6,302 bases of DNA, taken from NCBI GenBank assembly GCA_007127695.1, contig SKYW01000163.1, positions 1 to 6,302 on the forward strand, read 5' to 3'. The notes below the pieces were generated by a model. That model did not search any database, was not told the origin of the DNA, and saw only the letters and a program-made list of their open reading frames with translations. Below are positions 1 through 6,302 of this stretch, piece after piece. Both the position numbers and the translations under genes were made by a program. The stretch is from Balneolales bacterium (GTDB lineage Bacteria; Bacteroidota; Rhodothermia; Balneolales; Natronogracilivirgulaceae). Positions within the stretch are counted from its first letter, which is position 1; each line of letters begins with the position of its first letter.

Positions 1-29
1 CGAAATTTTAAGCTACAAGTATAAAGAAC

Positions 30-1277
30 ATGGAAAAGCTAACTATTAGAACTGTACTGGCAACCCTCCTCGTACTCGCTTTGGGATTTACCGGTCAGGT
101 GCAGGCACAATTTCAGTCTGACTTCCAGATCAAGCAAAATTTTGATCAGGATCATGCCGAAGTTCTCGAAGCCCTGAAAACCATTCAGACCGCCGAGGAG
201 GTGGATGAAGTCATTGAGATGCTCAATGAGATGGAAAGCAGATATCGTGATAACGAATCTCTGCTCAACAGGGTACTCTATCCGGAAACTGTGCAGGGTC
301 GCATGACCAACCTGCGTGAGCTCACTCAGGTTACAGGCGAACGTATCTCCCGCATAGGAGAAAAAGGTGACACCATAGTTGTCCTTGAAGAGCGCATTGC
401 AGAACTGTCAACGGATGCCACCCGCTATCAGCAGCGTGCGGACTCCCTGAACGACGAACTCTCAGCCATGCGCCGTTCACGGGACGCCAATGCCGCTCAG
501 GCACGCCGTCTGCGTCAGGAACTCGACAAGCGCGATGCTTTCATCATAAAAATGGTTGATTCCATCTTTGTGGCATATGAAAACGTTGATCTTCAGTCAC
601 TGTCACCGGCGGAACGTCGTGGACTGGTACTCGAAATCGATGCTCAGAACGTCATGGGTTATATCGAGTCTGTTGTCGACAACAATATCTCCTTCCTCAA
701 TACGCATACCGAGCTCAGCACTCAGGATTTTCTCAAGCTCTACGGTGTTCAGGTTGAATTCAACCGCATGTGGGAAAATATGGGCTATGATCTTGCCCAG
801 ATCTATGTTGCCGAGACCCGCCGCAGTGAGCGTATCGGCTCCATCGTCGAGAAAGTGGACGAATGGGAAATGCTGATCGATGATGCTGCCTGGACGACCC
901 TCTCCGATGCATTCGCACAGAATAACATCGAACTGGCACCTTTCAGCAACTCGCTTGAGTTCTACACCTCGCTCAATACCTATCTCGATGAAGCCATCGC
1001 CCGCGCGGAAGAGAATGGCAGCGACGAAGAGGTTGCAATGTATCAGAGATTTGCTGATTTCTGGTTCAGCACCGTGAAGCCCAACTGGCAAGAGTATCTG
1101 ATCGATGCGAATCTCATGACCTATGAGAACTTCAATACCATCGACGAGAAACTCACTGAGTGGAAACTGCATGCTCAGCCGACTACTTACACGATGCTGA
1201 TCCTTCTCGGTCTTGCTATCGTACTGATTCTCATTCTGCTTGCACTCTGGCTTCAGGCACGTAACAGCAGGCAGTAA
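30..1277 (+). CDS. Exported coiled-coil protein with C-terminal membrane anchor, function unknown
   Basis: I do not recognise the family. Residues 1-26 look like a Sec signal peptide: basic start, hydrophobic stretch, and a V-Q-A cleavage site followed by Gln27. Residues 111-175 are rich in Glu, Arg, Gln and Ala in a heptad-like pattern, probably a coiled coil. Residues 176-385 look mostly helical and are rich in aromatic and acidic residues. Residues 386-407 form one strongly hydrophobic helix, followed by the short basic tail ARNSRQ. The expected topology is periplasmic domain outside, one membrane helix, tiny cytoplasmic tail. By hand count there are 69 Asp/Glu against 39 Lys/Arg, and no Cys. 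The ATG at 30 puts the signal peptide exactly at the N-terminus; only a weak AAAGAA precedes it. The gene is monocistronic towards the right, ending before a strong terminator. The overlapping antisense frame (603-1322) has no such logic. A scaffold or envelope-stress role is possible but unproven. Confidence 0.85.
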   Translation: MEKLTIRTVLATLLVLALGFTGQVQAQFQSDFQIKQNFDQDHAEVLEALKTIQTAEEVDEVIEMLNEMESRYRDNESLLNRVLYPETVQGRMTNLRELTQVTGERISRIGEKGDTIVVLEERIAELSTDATRYQQRADSLNDELSAMRRSRDANAAQARRLRQELDKRDAFIIKMVDSIFVAYENVDLQSLSPAERRGLVLEIDAQNVMGYIESVVDNNISFLNTHTELSTQDFLKLYGVQVEFNRMWENMGYDLAQIYVAETRRSERIGSIVEKVDEWEMLIDDAAWTTLSDAFAQNNIELAPFSNSLEFYTSLNTYLDEAIARAEENGSDEEVAMYQRFADFWFSTVKPNWQEYLIDANLMTYENFNTIDEKLTEWKLHAQPTTYTMLILLGLAIVLILILLALWLQARNSRQ

Positions 1278-1329
1278 GAAATGAATGCAGGATGCGGTAT
1301 CATTAACCCGCATACCGATCATAATCTCA

Positions 1330-1373
1330 AGCCGGAATCAGACTGTGAAAACAGTCCGGTTCCGGCTTTTTTT
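1330..1373 (+). terminator. Strong Rho-independent terminator
   Basis: The left arm AGCCGGAATC-A-GACTGT (1330-1346) pairs with ACAGTC-C-GGTTCCGGCT (1351-1367). The stem is 17 positions long with one A/C mismatch and one G-U wobble, and is closed by a GAAA (GNRA-type) tetraloop at 1347-1350. It runs directly into seven T residues (1367-1373). The T-run is on the plus strand, so it serves the coiled-coil gene ending at 1277, 52 nt upstream. Read on the minus strand the stem is followed only by TTGAGATTAT, so it would be a poor terminator for the convergent operon. Confidence 0.95.
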
Positions 1374-1519
1374 ATTATGTGACAGGCGCTACTGATCCCG
1401 GGTCCATCCTATCCTCCCATGCGGGCAAGCGAATGGCACGTTCGTCTGCAAGCCGGCAGTGCATTTACCGACTCGTGCATTCAACCGTAAGAGCAAAGAT
1501 CAGGAGCAGAGGCTATCGC
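1374..1519. other. Convergent intergenic gap, no gene seen
   Basis: This is 146 nt between the terminator of the plus-strand gene and the end of the minus-strand operon. I see no credible gene. I looked for a minus-strand terminator and found only an imperfect, interrupted stem near 1430-1460 with no T-run, so termination of the operon transcript is unexplained by an intrinsic signal here. The heptamer GTGCATT occurs twice (about 1459 and 1476) without other structure. Confidence 0.6.
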
Positions 1520-3658
1520 TTAATGCAATGACCGGTACTTGCGGATGCCCCATTCCAGCGTCAGGAGAAGTATGACCAGGATGAACCAGAGGGGGTTCCG
1601 GTGCAGGGACAGTGTTTCGGAAGTGGTTTCAAGTCGTTGTTCGAATCCAATTTCCTCTTCAAGAATGGCAAACAACCCATCTGCCTGTTCATGAGGGAGG
1701 AATCGACCTCCGGAAACCTGAGCAACAAACCGAAGCTGGTCATCATCTCGAACCGTATCAAGGTACTCCCGGTTGACACCTCCGACTATGAACTGTCCGG
1801 TTCGGGTGTCAATTTCACGATCCCCCCGTTTTGCCGTGCCTGTAAAACGGTAAGAACCCTCAGGAAGATTGCCTATTTCAAGCTGATAGCGTCCGCCGCT
1901 TTCGTTACTCATAACATAGCGACGCTCATCGATCTCATCGCTGTCGAGCACCATGTCAATGACCGCATTCTCCTCGGGCTCTCCGGCTTCGTTGCGAAGG
2001 AAACCATTCAGGACAACAGGCTCCCCCAACTGAAAGACAGGCTCTGCCGGAGTTATATCCAGCAGTTCTTCATCGGGTTGCGCGGCTGTCCATTTGATGA
2101 TATTGTTAAGGAGGTCTTCCCAGAAATCGCGTGTTTCTTTACGCGTACTCAATGACCACAGGTACATGTTGTAGGCGTTCAGCTGGGAAATGTTACGGCT
2201 TCCGATGGTCTGCACGGCAAGAAGCGGTATTTGGGTCTCGTTGCCGCGATATGTCGTCATGAGCAATGCAGCTGCATTTGCCGTTGTACCGGCATCACGG
2301 ATACCACCCCGGACAGGGGTCAACCGCAGATCGTCCGGCATCTCAAAATCCAGGACGGCGTGGCTGCTGCGTTCTGCTGGCAGATGAAACTGCACATCCT
2401 GCCAGCGATAGCCGGTTTGGAAACGAATCGGCAGCTGGCCGGAAAAAAGCGTGGAGAGCCGGGAGACATCCTGTCCGGCAGAACCAATAAGGAACAGAGC
2501 GTTTTCCGAAAAGCGGTCTGCAACCTCCCTGCCATGGGTTTCATTCAGGTCAACGTGCGGAAATCCGTGCAAAATGACAAGGTCAAGGGTATCCGGACGA
2601 TCGGGAAGCTCGCCTTCCACATAACGATCCCGGGTAATCCATGTCCGGTTCTCAAGTGTGACCTGTTTGTCCTCTCTCAGAAACCTGCGCACATTCCGGA
2701 CATCGGGATGAATTTCATAGGCCAAATGCAGGATGCGGAGGCGATCGTCTCGCACATCCACGGAGAACCAGCGTGTATTGTTCTCAGCAGTCCATTCCCC
2801 CGGGATTTCGGGTACATGGATCTGGAACTGCTGCAAGCCTTCCTCCTCAAGCATGATTTCAAAACGAACCTGCTGAACAGATCGCATTCCCGAAGAACGG
2901 ATTGTCTGTTCCTGTATAACCTGATTCTCATGGCGAAGCTGTACCAATATGTCACGATCCGGAAAGCCGTCATTGAGGATGGATGCTTCCACTGTCAGCG
3001 AGCTGTTCAGTGACGCAGTCGGGTTGTGTGTCACCCGTTGCACAACAATGTCATTTTGTCGAGACGTGTCCCCGATACCAACAGTGTAAACGGGGATGGA
3101 CATTTGCGATGCGATGGCGGAGGGGTCCCTGCCGGATGTGACAATACCATCGGTGACCAGTATCAGGGCCTCATGCTGATCCAGTATTTCCAGAAAATCG
3201 GTAAGTCCCCGGTCTATGTTGGTGCGCGTGCCGTCCAGGGTAAGCTCCTCCGGTGAGCTGACCGGAAACAGTTCAGAATCAAAACCGTATGTTTCAATGA
3301 CAACATGCTCAAGTTTATCGGTCGCATCAGGTGTCAGGATGCGCATAACATCCCGGTAACGGCTTTCCCCTTCATAAGTTCCCTTTTCGATTGTCGTACT
3401 TTGGCTGTTATCCAGCAGCAGGGCCAGATGCAATGGCGAAGTCCTCTCTTCATTAATGGAAATGACGGGATTCAGCAGGATGAGCAAGAGGATGAGAAAA
3501 GCCAGCGAGCGGAGACCGGTCAGCAACCACCGCCATGTCGCAGACAGTCCGCTTGCCCGCTGATAGGTCCAGTAGGAGAGTGCCAGGGCTCCGGCAATCA
3601 GGATCACAATCCAGAAAACCGGGACAGCATGTTGAAAACCGTCAAATTGGATGTCCAT
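1520..3658 (-). CDS. Large membrane-anchored VWA-domain protein (MoxR partner type)
   Basis: Residues 13-30 and about 51-66 are membrane helices joined by an Arg-containing loop. A last helix (689-704) ends in a basic tail. The positive-inside rule then places residues 67-687 in the periplasm. Residues 75-200 are a von Willebrand factor A domain with a complete MIDAS: DNSQS at 83-87, Thr146 in TRTNIDRGL, and Asp170 in LVTDG. Residues 205-300 look like a beta-sandwich. Residues 305-525 resemble the class I glutamine-amidotransferase-like fold seen in such proteins, but there is no Cys in all 712 residues, so this part cannot have a thiol nucleophile. Residues 535-625 look Ig-like. The end has the family-like pattern LRFVAQVSGGRF and LEWGIRK. 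The ATG at 3658 starts 24 nt after the MoxR stop, and the two genes are probably co-transcribed. A metal-dependent protein-binding role in the envelope is likely; the substrate is unknown. Confidence 0.9.
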   Translation of the reverse strand: MDIQFDGFQHAVPVFWIVILIAGALALSYWTYQRASGLSATWRWLLTGLRSLAFLILLLILLNPVISINEERTSPLHLALLLDNSQSTTIEKGTYEGESRYRDVMRILTPDATDKLEHVVIETYGFDSELFPVSSPEELTLDGTRTNIDRGLTDFLEILDQHEALILVTDGIVTSGRDPSAIASQMSIPVYTVGIGDTSRQNDIVVQRVTHNPTASLNSSLTVEASILNDGFPDRDILVQLRHENQVIQEQTIRSSGMRSVQQVRFEIMLEEEGLQQFQIHVPEIPGEWTAENNTRWFSVDVRDDRLRILHLAYEIHPDVRNVRRFLREDKQVTLENRTWITRDRYVEGELPDRPDTLDLVILHGFPHVDLNETHGREVADRFSENALFLIGSAGQDVSRLSTLFSGQLPIRFQTGYRWQDVQFHLPAERSSHAVLDFEMPDDLRLTPVRGGIRDAGTTANAAALLMTTYRGNETQIPLLAVQTIGSRNISQLNAYNMYLWSLSTRKETRDFWEDLLNNIIKWTAAQPDEELLDITPAEPVFQLGEPVVLNGFLRNEAGEPEENAVIDMVLDSDEIDERRYVMSNESGGRYQLEIGNLPEGSYRFTGTAKRGDREIDTRTGQFIVGGVNREYLDTVRDDDQLRFVAQVSGGRFLPHEQADGLFAILEEEIGFEQRLETTSETLSLHRNPLWFILVILLLTLEWGIRKYRSLH

Positions 3659-3685
3659 AGTAACCGGTCAACCGGTATTCCTTCA
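3659..3685 (-). promoter_or_regulatory. Distant Shine-Dalgarno-like site with hairpin before the VWA start
   Basis: On the minus strand the MoxR stop TGA (3685-3683) overlaps AAGGAA (3683-3678). The ATG at 3658 lies 19 nt downstream, too far for a normal ribosome-binding site. The spacer holds ACCGG-TTGA-CCGGT (3676-3663), a five-pair G+C-rich stem with a four-base loop. If it folds, the distance from AAGGAA to ATG is effectively 5 nt. On the plus strand the same bases read as a tandem TAACCGGT CAACCGGT (3661-3676). Function is inferred; translational coupling with the upstream gene is the simpler alternative. Confidence 0.4.
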
Positions 3686-4681
3686 ATCGGTATGTTCAAG
3701 CAGCCGCCGGATCAGTGAGACCGTGTCAAGTCCTTCCGCCTCAGCTGCATAGTTGTTTACAATCCGGTGACGGAGAACGGGGATGGCCAGGCTTCGGATG
3801 TCTTCTTCGGTGACATTGTACCTTCCCTGGGAAAGGGCGCGGGCTTTTCCTCCGATCACAAGGAACTGCGAGGCGCGTGGTCCGGCCCCCCAGCTCATGT
3901 ATTTATTAACAAAATCGGGCGCGCGATCCGTATTGGGACGTGTCATGGAGACCAGGCGCACAGCAAACTCCAGCACACTGTCCGGCACCGGTACTTCCCG
4001 GACCAGGTCCTGATAGTCCATGATCTGCTTGCCGCTGAGTATCGGCTGGATCGTTGCCTGGCCCGGCGCCGTTGTCTGGCTTACGATATCCATCTCCTCC
4101 TGGAAAGCGGGATAGTCCAGCCAAAGATTGAACATGAACCGGTCGAGCTGCGCTTCCGGCAGGGGATAGGTGCCTTCCTGTTCGATGGGATTCTGGGTTG
4201 CAAGGACAAAAAACGGTTTCTCCAGATCATGTCGCACGCCACCCGCGGTAACGTGATACTCCTGCATGGATTCCAGCAGCGCCGCCTGGGTTTTGGGCGG
4301 GGTTCGGTTGATTTCATCTGCCAGAATGATGTTTGCAAAAAGCGGTCCGGGTATGAAGCGGAACATTTTTTTGCCGGTGGTGGCATCTTCTTCGATGATC
4401 TCGGTACCGGTGATATCTCCGGGCATGAGATCCGGAGTAAACTGGATTCGGTTAAACGAGAGGTTCAGGCTTTTTGAAAGCGTGCGGATCAACAGCGTTT
4501 TGGCAAGCCCCGGAACTCCGACCAGGATGCAGTGACCGCGTGAGAACAGGCTGATGAGCAACTGTTCGACGATATCATTCTGTCCAACTACGATTTTGGC
4601 GATTTCCTTTCGTAATGCTGAAAAATCCCTGGTGAAGGCTTCGGCTTTTTCCGTCTTGCTGAATTCTTTTGTTTCGGCCAT
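3683..4681 (-). CDS. MoxR-family AAA+ ATPase
   Basis: This is a cytosolic AAA+ ATPase of normal MoxR length (332 residues) with all motifs intact. Walker A is VGVPGLAKT (54-62). Walker B is IILADE (118-123), continuing into the MoxR signature INRTPPKTQAALLESMQE (124-141). Sensor 1 is Asn164 in ATQNP, the arginine finger is Arg181 in PEAQLDRF, and sensor 2 is Arg269 in GAGPRAS, followed by the helical lid. There is no signal peptide or membrane helix. MoxR proteins use ATP to remodel or mature client complexes, usually with a VWA-domain partner encoded next door, as here. The sequence fits the broad MRP-like group; I give no symbol because the true moxR belongs to methanol dehydrogenase clusters. 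The ATG at 4681 is preceded only by AAGAAC, a weak ribosome-binding site. The DUF58 gene often found directly downstream of MoxR is absent. Confidence 0.97.
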   Translation of the reverse strand: MAETKEFSKTEKAEAFTRDFSALRKEIAKIVVGQNDIVEQLLISLFSRGHCILVGVPGLAKTLLIRTLSKSLNLSFNRIQFTPDLMPGDITGTEIIEEDATTGKKMFRFIPGPLFANIILADEINRTPPKTQAALLESMQEYHVTAGGVRHDLEKPFFVLATQNPIEQEGTYPLPEAQLDRFMFNLWLDYPAFQEEMDIVSQTTAPGQATIQPILSGKQIMDYQDLVREVPVPDSVLEFAVRLVSMTRPNTDRAPDFVNKYMSWGAGPRASQFLVIGGKARALSQGRYNVTEEDIRSLAIPVLRHRIVNNYAAEAEGLDTVSLIRRLLEHTD

Positions 4682-4845
4682 AAGTTCTTAGTGTCAGCGG
4701 TTTTGGAAGGGTTGATGAAAAAGGATGCCGGTTGCAGCAGCTGAAAGCCGGACCTGAAGGCAGTCTGATGTGCCGGATTTGTTGCAGATGGATCTTTTGC
4801 GGATGGATTTGATGTGGTTCGGATTTGTTGCGGTACGGATGCCCC
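4682..4845. other. surA-moxR intergenic gap
   Basis: This gap of 164 nt is long for an operon. Apart from the tandem repeat at 4775-4836, I see no clear promoter and no intrinsic terminator on the minus strand. CCGGC occurs twice near 4735-4752 as a direct, not inverted, repeat ahead of a five-T stretch, so it does not make a terminator stem. Whether the ATPase gene has its own promoter here cannot be settled from sequence. Confidence 0.5.
4775..4836. repeat. Degenerate tandem repeat, about 15 bp, four copies
   Basis: Plus-strand units start at 4775 (GGATTTGTTGCAGAT), 4790 (GGATCTTTTGCGGAT), 4805 (GGATTTGATGTGGTTC) and 4821 (GGATTTGTTGCGGTAC), with lengths 15, 15, 16 and 16. A further GGAT begins at 4837. 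The first and last copies share a perfect 12-mer, CGGATTTGTTGC (4774-4785 and 4820-4831). The repeat lies just after the surA stop codon and is outside any gene I accept. Confidence 0.75.
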
Positions 4846-6261
4846 TTAATTGGTTTCGGGATATAGTTCCTGTTGGCCGGGCGTGTTGGTGTCCCCTGGA
4901 ATTTCCGGAGCAAGAGGGTCCGGCATGTCCATCGGGTCGTATTCAGGGACCCGTATACGGTATTCAACAAACATTTCATCCCGCAGATCCATGATCCATT
5001 CTGAAAGAATCTGCTGACTTTTCTGCTGAAGTGCAAAATTTCTGATGAGCTGGTAATCCTGTTCGAGGTTGGCGCGGTGTTCTTCCACACGCTCATTCAG
5101 TTTGACAGTGCGAAACGCCCGCTTGTTATCCTCACCATACTGGTACGAGCGTGGCGGTGAGATGTCTCCGGGCTCTTCCAGCAGCAGCACGGTTCGGTAC
5201 AGGGCCGGGTCAAGTTGATTGACAGGAATAAAGCGCTGTCCGGTTTGCGGATCGACCAGCCGGCCGCCAGCCGGACCGGTATTGCGGTCATCCGAGTGTG
5301 TGCGCGCCATATCGGCAAAAGATTTGCCCTGATGCATTACACTGTCCCGGATTGCCGTCAGCTTTTCGATCGCATATTCTTCATCCAGTTCTTCCTCCGG
5401 GACTGAAATAAGGATGTGGTGGGTGGATATTCTCTGTCCCTGGCGTTCATTGAGCCGGATGATATGATATCCCTGGGCGGTGCTTACCACTTCCGAGATT
5501 TCTCCCTGATCCAGGGCCGCTGCGGCCGCCGCGTATTCGGGAAGCAGATCGGTAGCGTTGAGCATGGGCAGGCCGCCTCCCTGTGAAGCCGTAGGACCGT
5601 CACTGTATCGCCTGGCCAGTTCTTCAAGGGAGGCGCTGTGATGTAGTATGGAATCCCGCAGTTGGGCTGCGAGATTGCGTGCGTTTTCACGGGCTTCTGC
5701 CTTGGGCGGGGGTATGACCGTAATCTGGGACAGAGAGACGGATTCCGGAATGATCGGCAATGAATCTGCCGGGATCGCATTGAAAAATTCAACCACTTCG
5801 GGACGTGTGATGTTGATCCGGCTGATTTTCAATTGACGTACGCGGTTCACCAGCAGATCCTGGCGGAACTGTTCGGAATATTCGGCCTTGATCTCCACGA
5901 TGGACTGGCCAAAAGTGCGCTCCAGTTCCTGTTCGTTGCCGAGCTGTTGCACAAGTTCGTCAATTCGCTGGTTGAGGATGCGGTCCACCTCGGCATCGCT
6001 GACGATGACGGAGTCGATTCTTGCTTTTTCCACCAGTACATAATTATCGATCATGGATTCGAGAACGTAAAACCACATCTGTTCATCGAAGGTCTCATCG
6101 CGCATTTGCTGCACGAATTCGAAGACCCTCTGATCCACATCAGACTTCAGGATAATATGGTCGTTCACCACGGCAACGATTTGATCGGCAACCTGCCGCT
6201 GTTGTCCCATCGCACTGACGGTGAGTAAAAAAGTAAAAAGGAAAATGAAAAGTGAGCGCAT
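4846..6261 (-). CDS. surA: SurA-like periplasmic peptidyl-prolyl isomerase/chaperone
   Basis: The protein assists folding of outer-membrane proteins in the periplasm by chaperoning and by proline cis-trans isomerisation. Residues 1-19 are a signal peptide cleaved after A-M-G, with mature start QQRQ. Residues 22-165 match the SurA N-terminal chaperone domain (VADQIVAVVNDHIILKSDVD near the start). Parvulin domain 1 is about 175-272, with RYSDGPTASQGGGL and GYHIIRL (His266). Parvulin domain 2 is about 278-388, starting THHILI (His281, His282). The tail (440-471) is Pro-rich. Each parvulin domain keeps only one of the two usual active-site histidines: position 179 is Gln in domain 1, and position 384 is Arg in domain 2. 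Length 471 fits SurA. The ATG at 6261 places the signal peptide at the very N-terminus; no clear Shine-Dalgarno is visible. It is the first visible gene of the minus-strand cluster. A generic PpiC-type isomerase is the alternative name. Confidence 0.92.
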   Translation of the reverse strand: MRSLFIFLFTFLLTVSAMGQQRQVADQIVAVVNDHIILKSDVDQRVFEFVQQMRDETFDEQMWFYVLESMIDNYVLVEKARIDSVIVSDAEVDRILNQRIDELVQQLGNEQELERTFGQSIVEIKAEYSEQFRQDLLVNRVRQLKISRINITRPEVVEFFNAIPADSLPIIPESVSLSQITVIPPPKAEARENARNLAAQLRDSILHHSASLEELARRYSDGPTASQGGGLPMLNATDLLPEYAAAAAALDQGEISEVVSTAQGYHIIRLNERQGQRISTHHILISVPEEELDEEYAIEKLTAIRDSVMHQGKSFADMARTHSDDRNTGPAGGRLVDPQTGQRFIPVNQLDPALYRTVLLLEEPGDISPPRSYQYGEDNKRAFRTVKLNERVEEHRANLEQDYQLIRNFALQQKSQQILSEWIMDLRDEMFVEYRIRVPEYDPMDMPDPLAPEIPGDTNTPGQQELYPETN

Positions 6262-6302
6262 AATCTATGATTGCCGTTGTCAGTTGCCAAAAACAGTGCA
6301 CA

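Noticed and set aside
1292..1313. Small inverted repeat ATGCGG/CCGCAT with a 10-nt loop after the coiled-coil gene
   Set aside because: Six pairs with a wide loop and no T-run; the strong terminator follows 17 nt later and explains termination on its own.
603..1322. A 239-codon open frame on the minus strand, antisense to the coiled-coil gene
   Set aside because: The plus-strand protein has a signal peptide, coiled coil, membrane anchor and its own terminator; the antisense frame shows no domain and spans that gene's end.
1419..1490. A 23-residue plus-strand open frame in the convergent gap
   Set aside because: No ribosome-binding site, no recognisable product, and it lies directly after a strong terminator.
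2231..3013. A 260-codon plus-strand open frame inside the VWA gene
   Set aside because: It is antisense to a protein with a clear domain plan, its composition is Cys- and His-rich unlike the real genes here, and no motif is recognisable.
3767..4477. A 236-codon plus-strand open frame inside the MoxR gene
   Set aside because: The minus-strand frame carries every AAA+ motif in order; the plus frame is its shadow.
4575..5096. A 173-codon minus-strand frame bridging surA and moxR
   Set aside because: It overlaps the ends of both well-supported genes in another frame and its His/Gln/Ile-rich stretch is just the 15-bp repeat translated.
6262..6290. Promoter-like TTGGCA, 17-nt spacer, TAGATT on the minus strand upstream of the surA-like gene
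   Set aside because: The -10-like element ends immediately before the ATG, so transcription would start inside the gene and lose the start codon. It would matter only if translation began further downstream, which would remove the signal peptide.

Overview
This window looks like chromosomal housekeeping DNA from a Gram-negative bacterium of the Bacteroidota/Balneolota/Rhodothermota (FCB) type; Balneolia is my best guess. The reasons are a SurA-type chaperone with two parvulin domains followed by a MoxR ATPase, a large membrane-anchored VWA protein of a kind common in that group, weak or absent Shine-Dalgarno sequences, and moderate G+C. This placement comes from family knowledge and was not checked by search. 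I see no mobile element, CRISPR array, tRNA or rRNA.

Layout. A plus-strand gene (30-1277) encodes an exported, acidic, coiled-coil protein with a C-terminal membrane anchor that I do not recognise. A strong intrinsic terminator (1330-1373) follows it. A convergent gap without a credible gene (1374-1519) separates it from a three-gene minus-strand cluster. In transcription order the cluster is a SurA-like periplasmic peptidyl-prolyl isomerase (6261-4846), a MoxR-family AAA+ ATPase (4681-3683) and a 712-residue inner-membrane VWA protein (3658-1520). The 164-nt gap between surA and the ATPase holds a degenerate tandem repeat of about 15 bp. The 24-nt gap between the ATPase and the VWA gene holds a small hairpin between a Shine-Dalgarno-like sequence and the start codon. 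Only 41 nt upstream of the surA-like gene are visible, so its promoter, or a preceding operon partner, lies outside.

How the genes may work together. MoxR ATPases typically act on VWA-domain partners in a chaperone-like way, and here the two genes are adjacent and probably co-transcribed. By the positive-inside rule, most of the VWA protein, including its complete metal-binding (MIDAS) motif, is predicted to be periplasmic, while the ATPase is cytosolic. They would therefore have to communicate through the short cytoplasmic loop or tail, or through a further partner. The DUF58 gene that often lies between MoxR and VWA genes is missing. With SurA upstream, the cluster plausibly serves envelope protein folding or quality control; this is inference. 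The three proteins predicted to be exported or mainly periplasmic contain no cysteine at all.

Nothing here is a clearly new system. The most interesting points are the MoxR-VWA-SurA grouping without DUF58, the unidentified coiled-coil protein, the intergenic tandem repeat, and the hairpin that could bring a distant ribosome-binding site close to its start codon.
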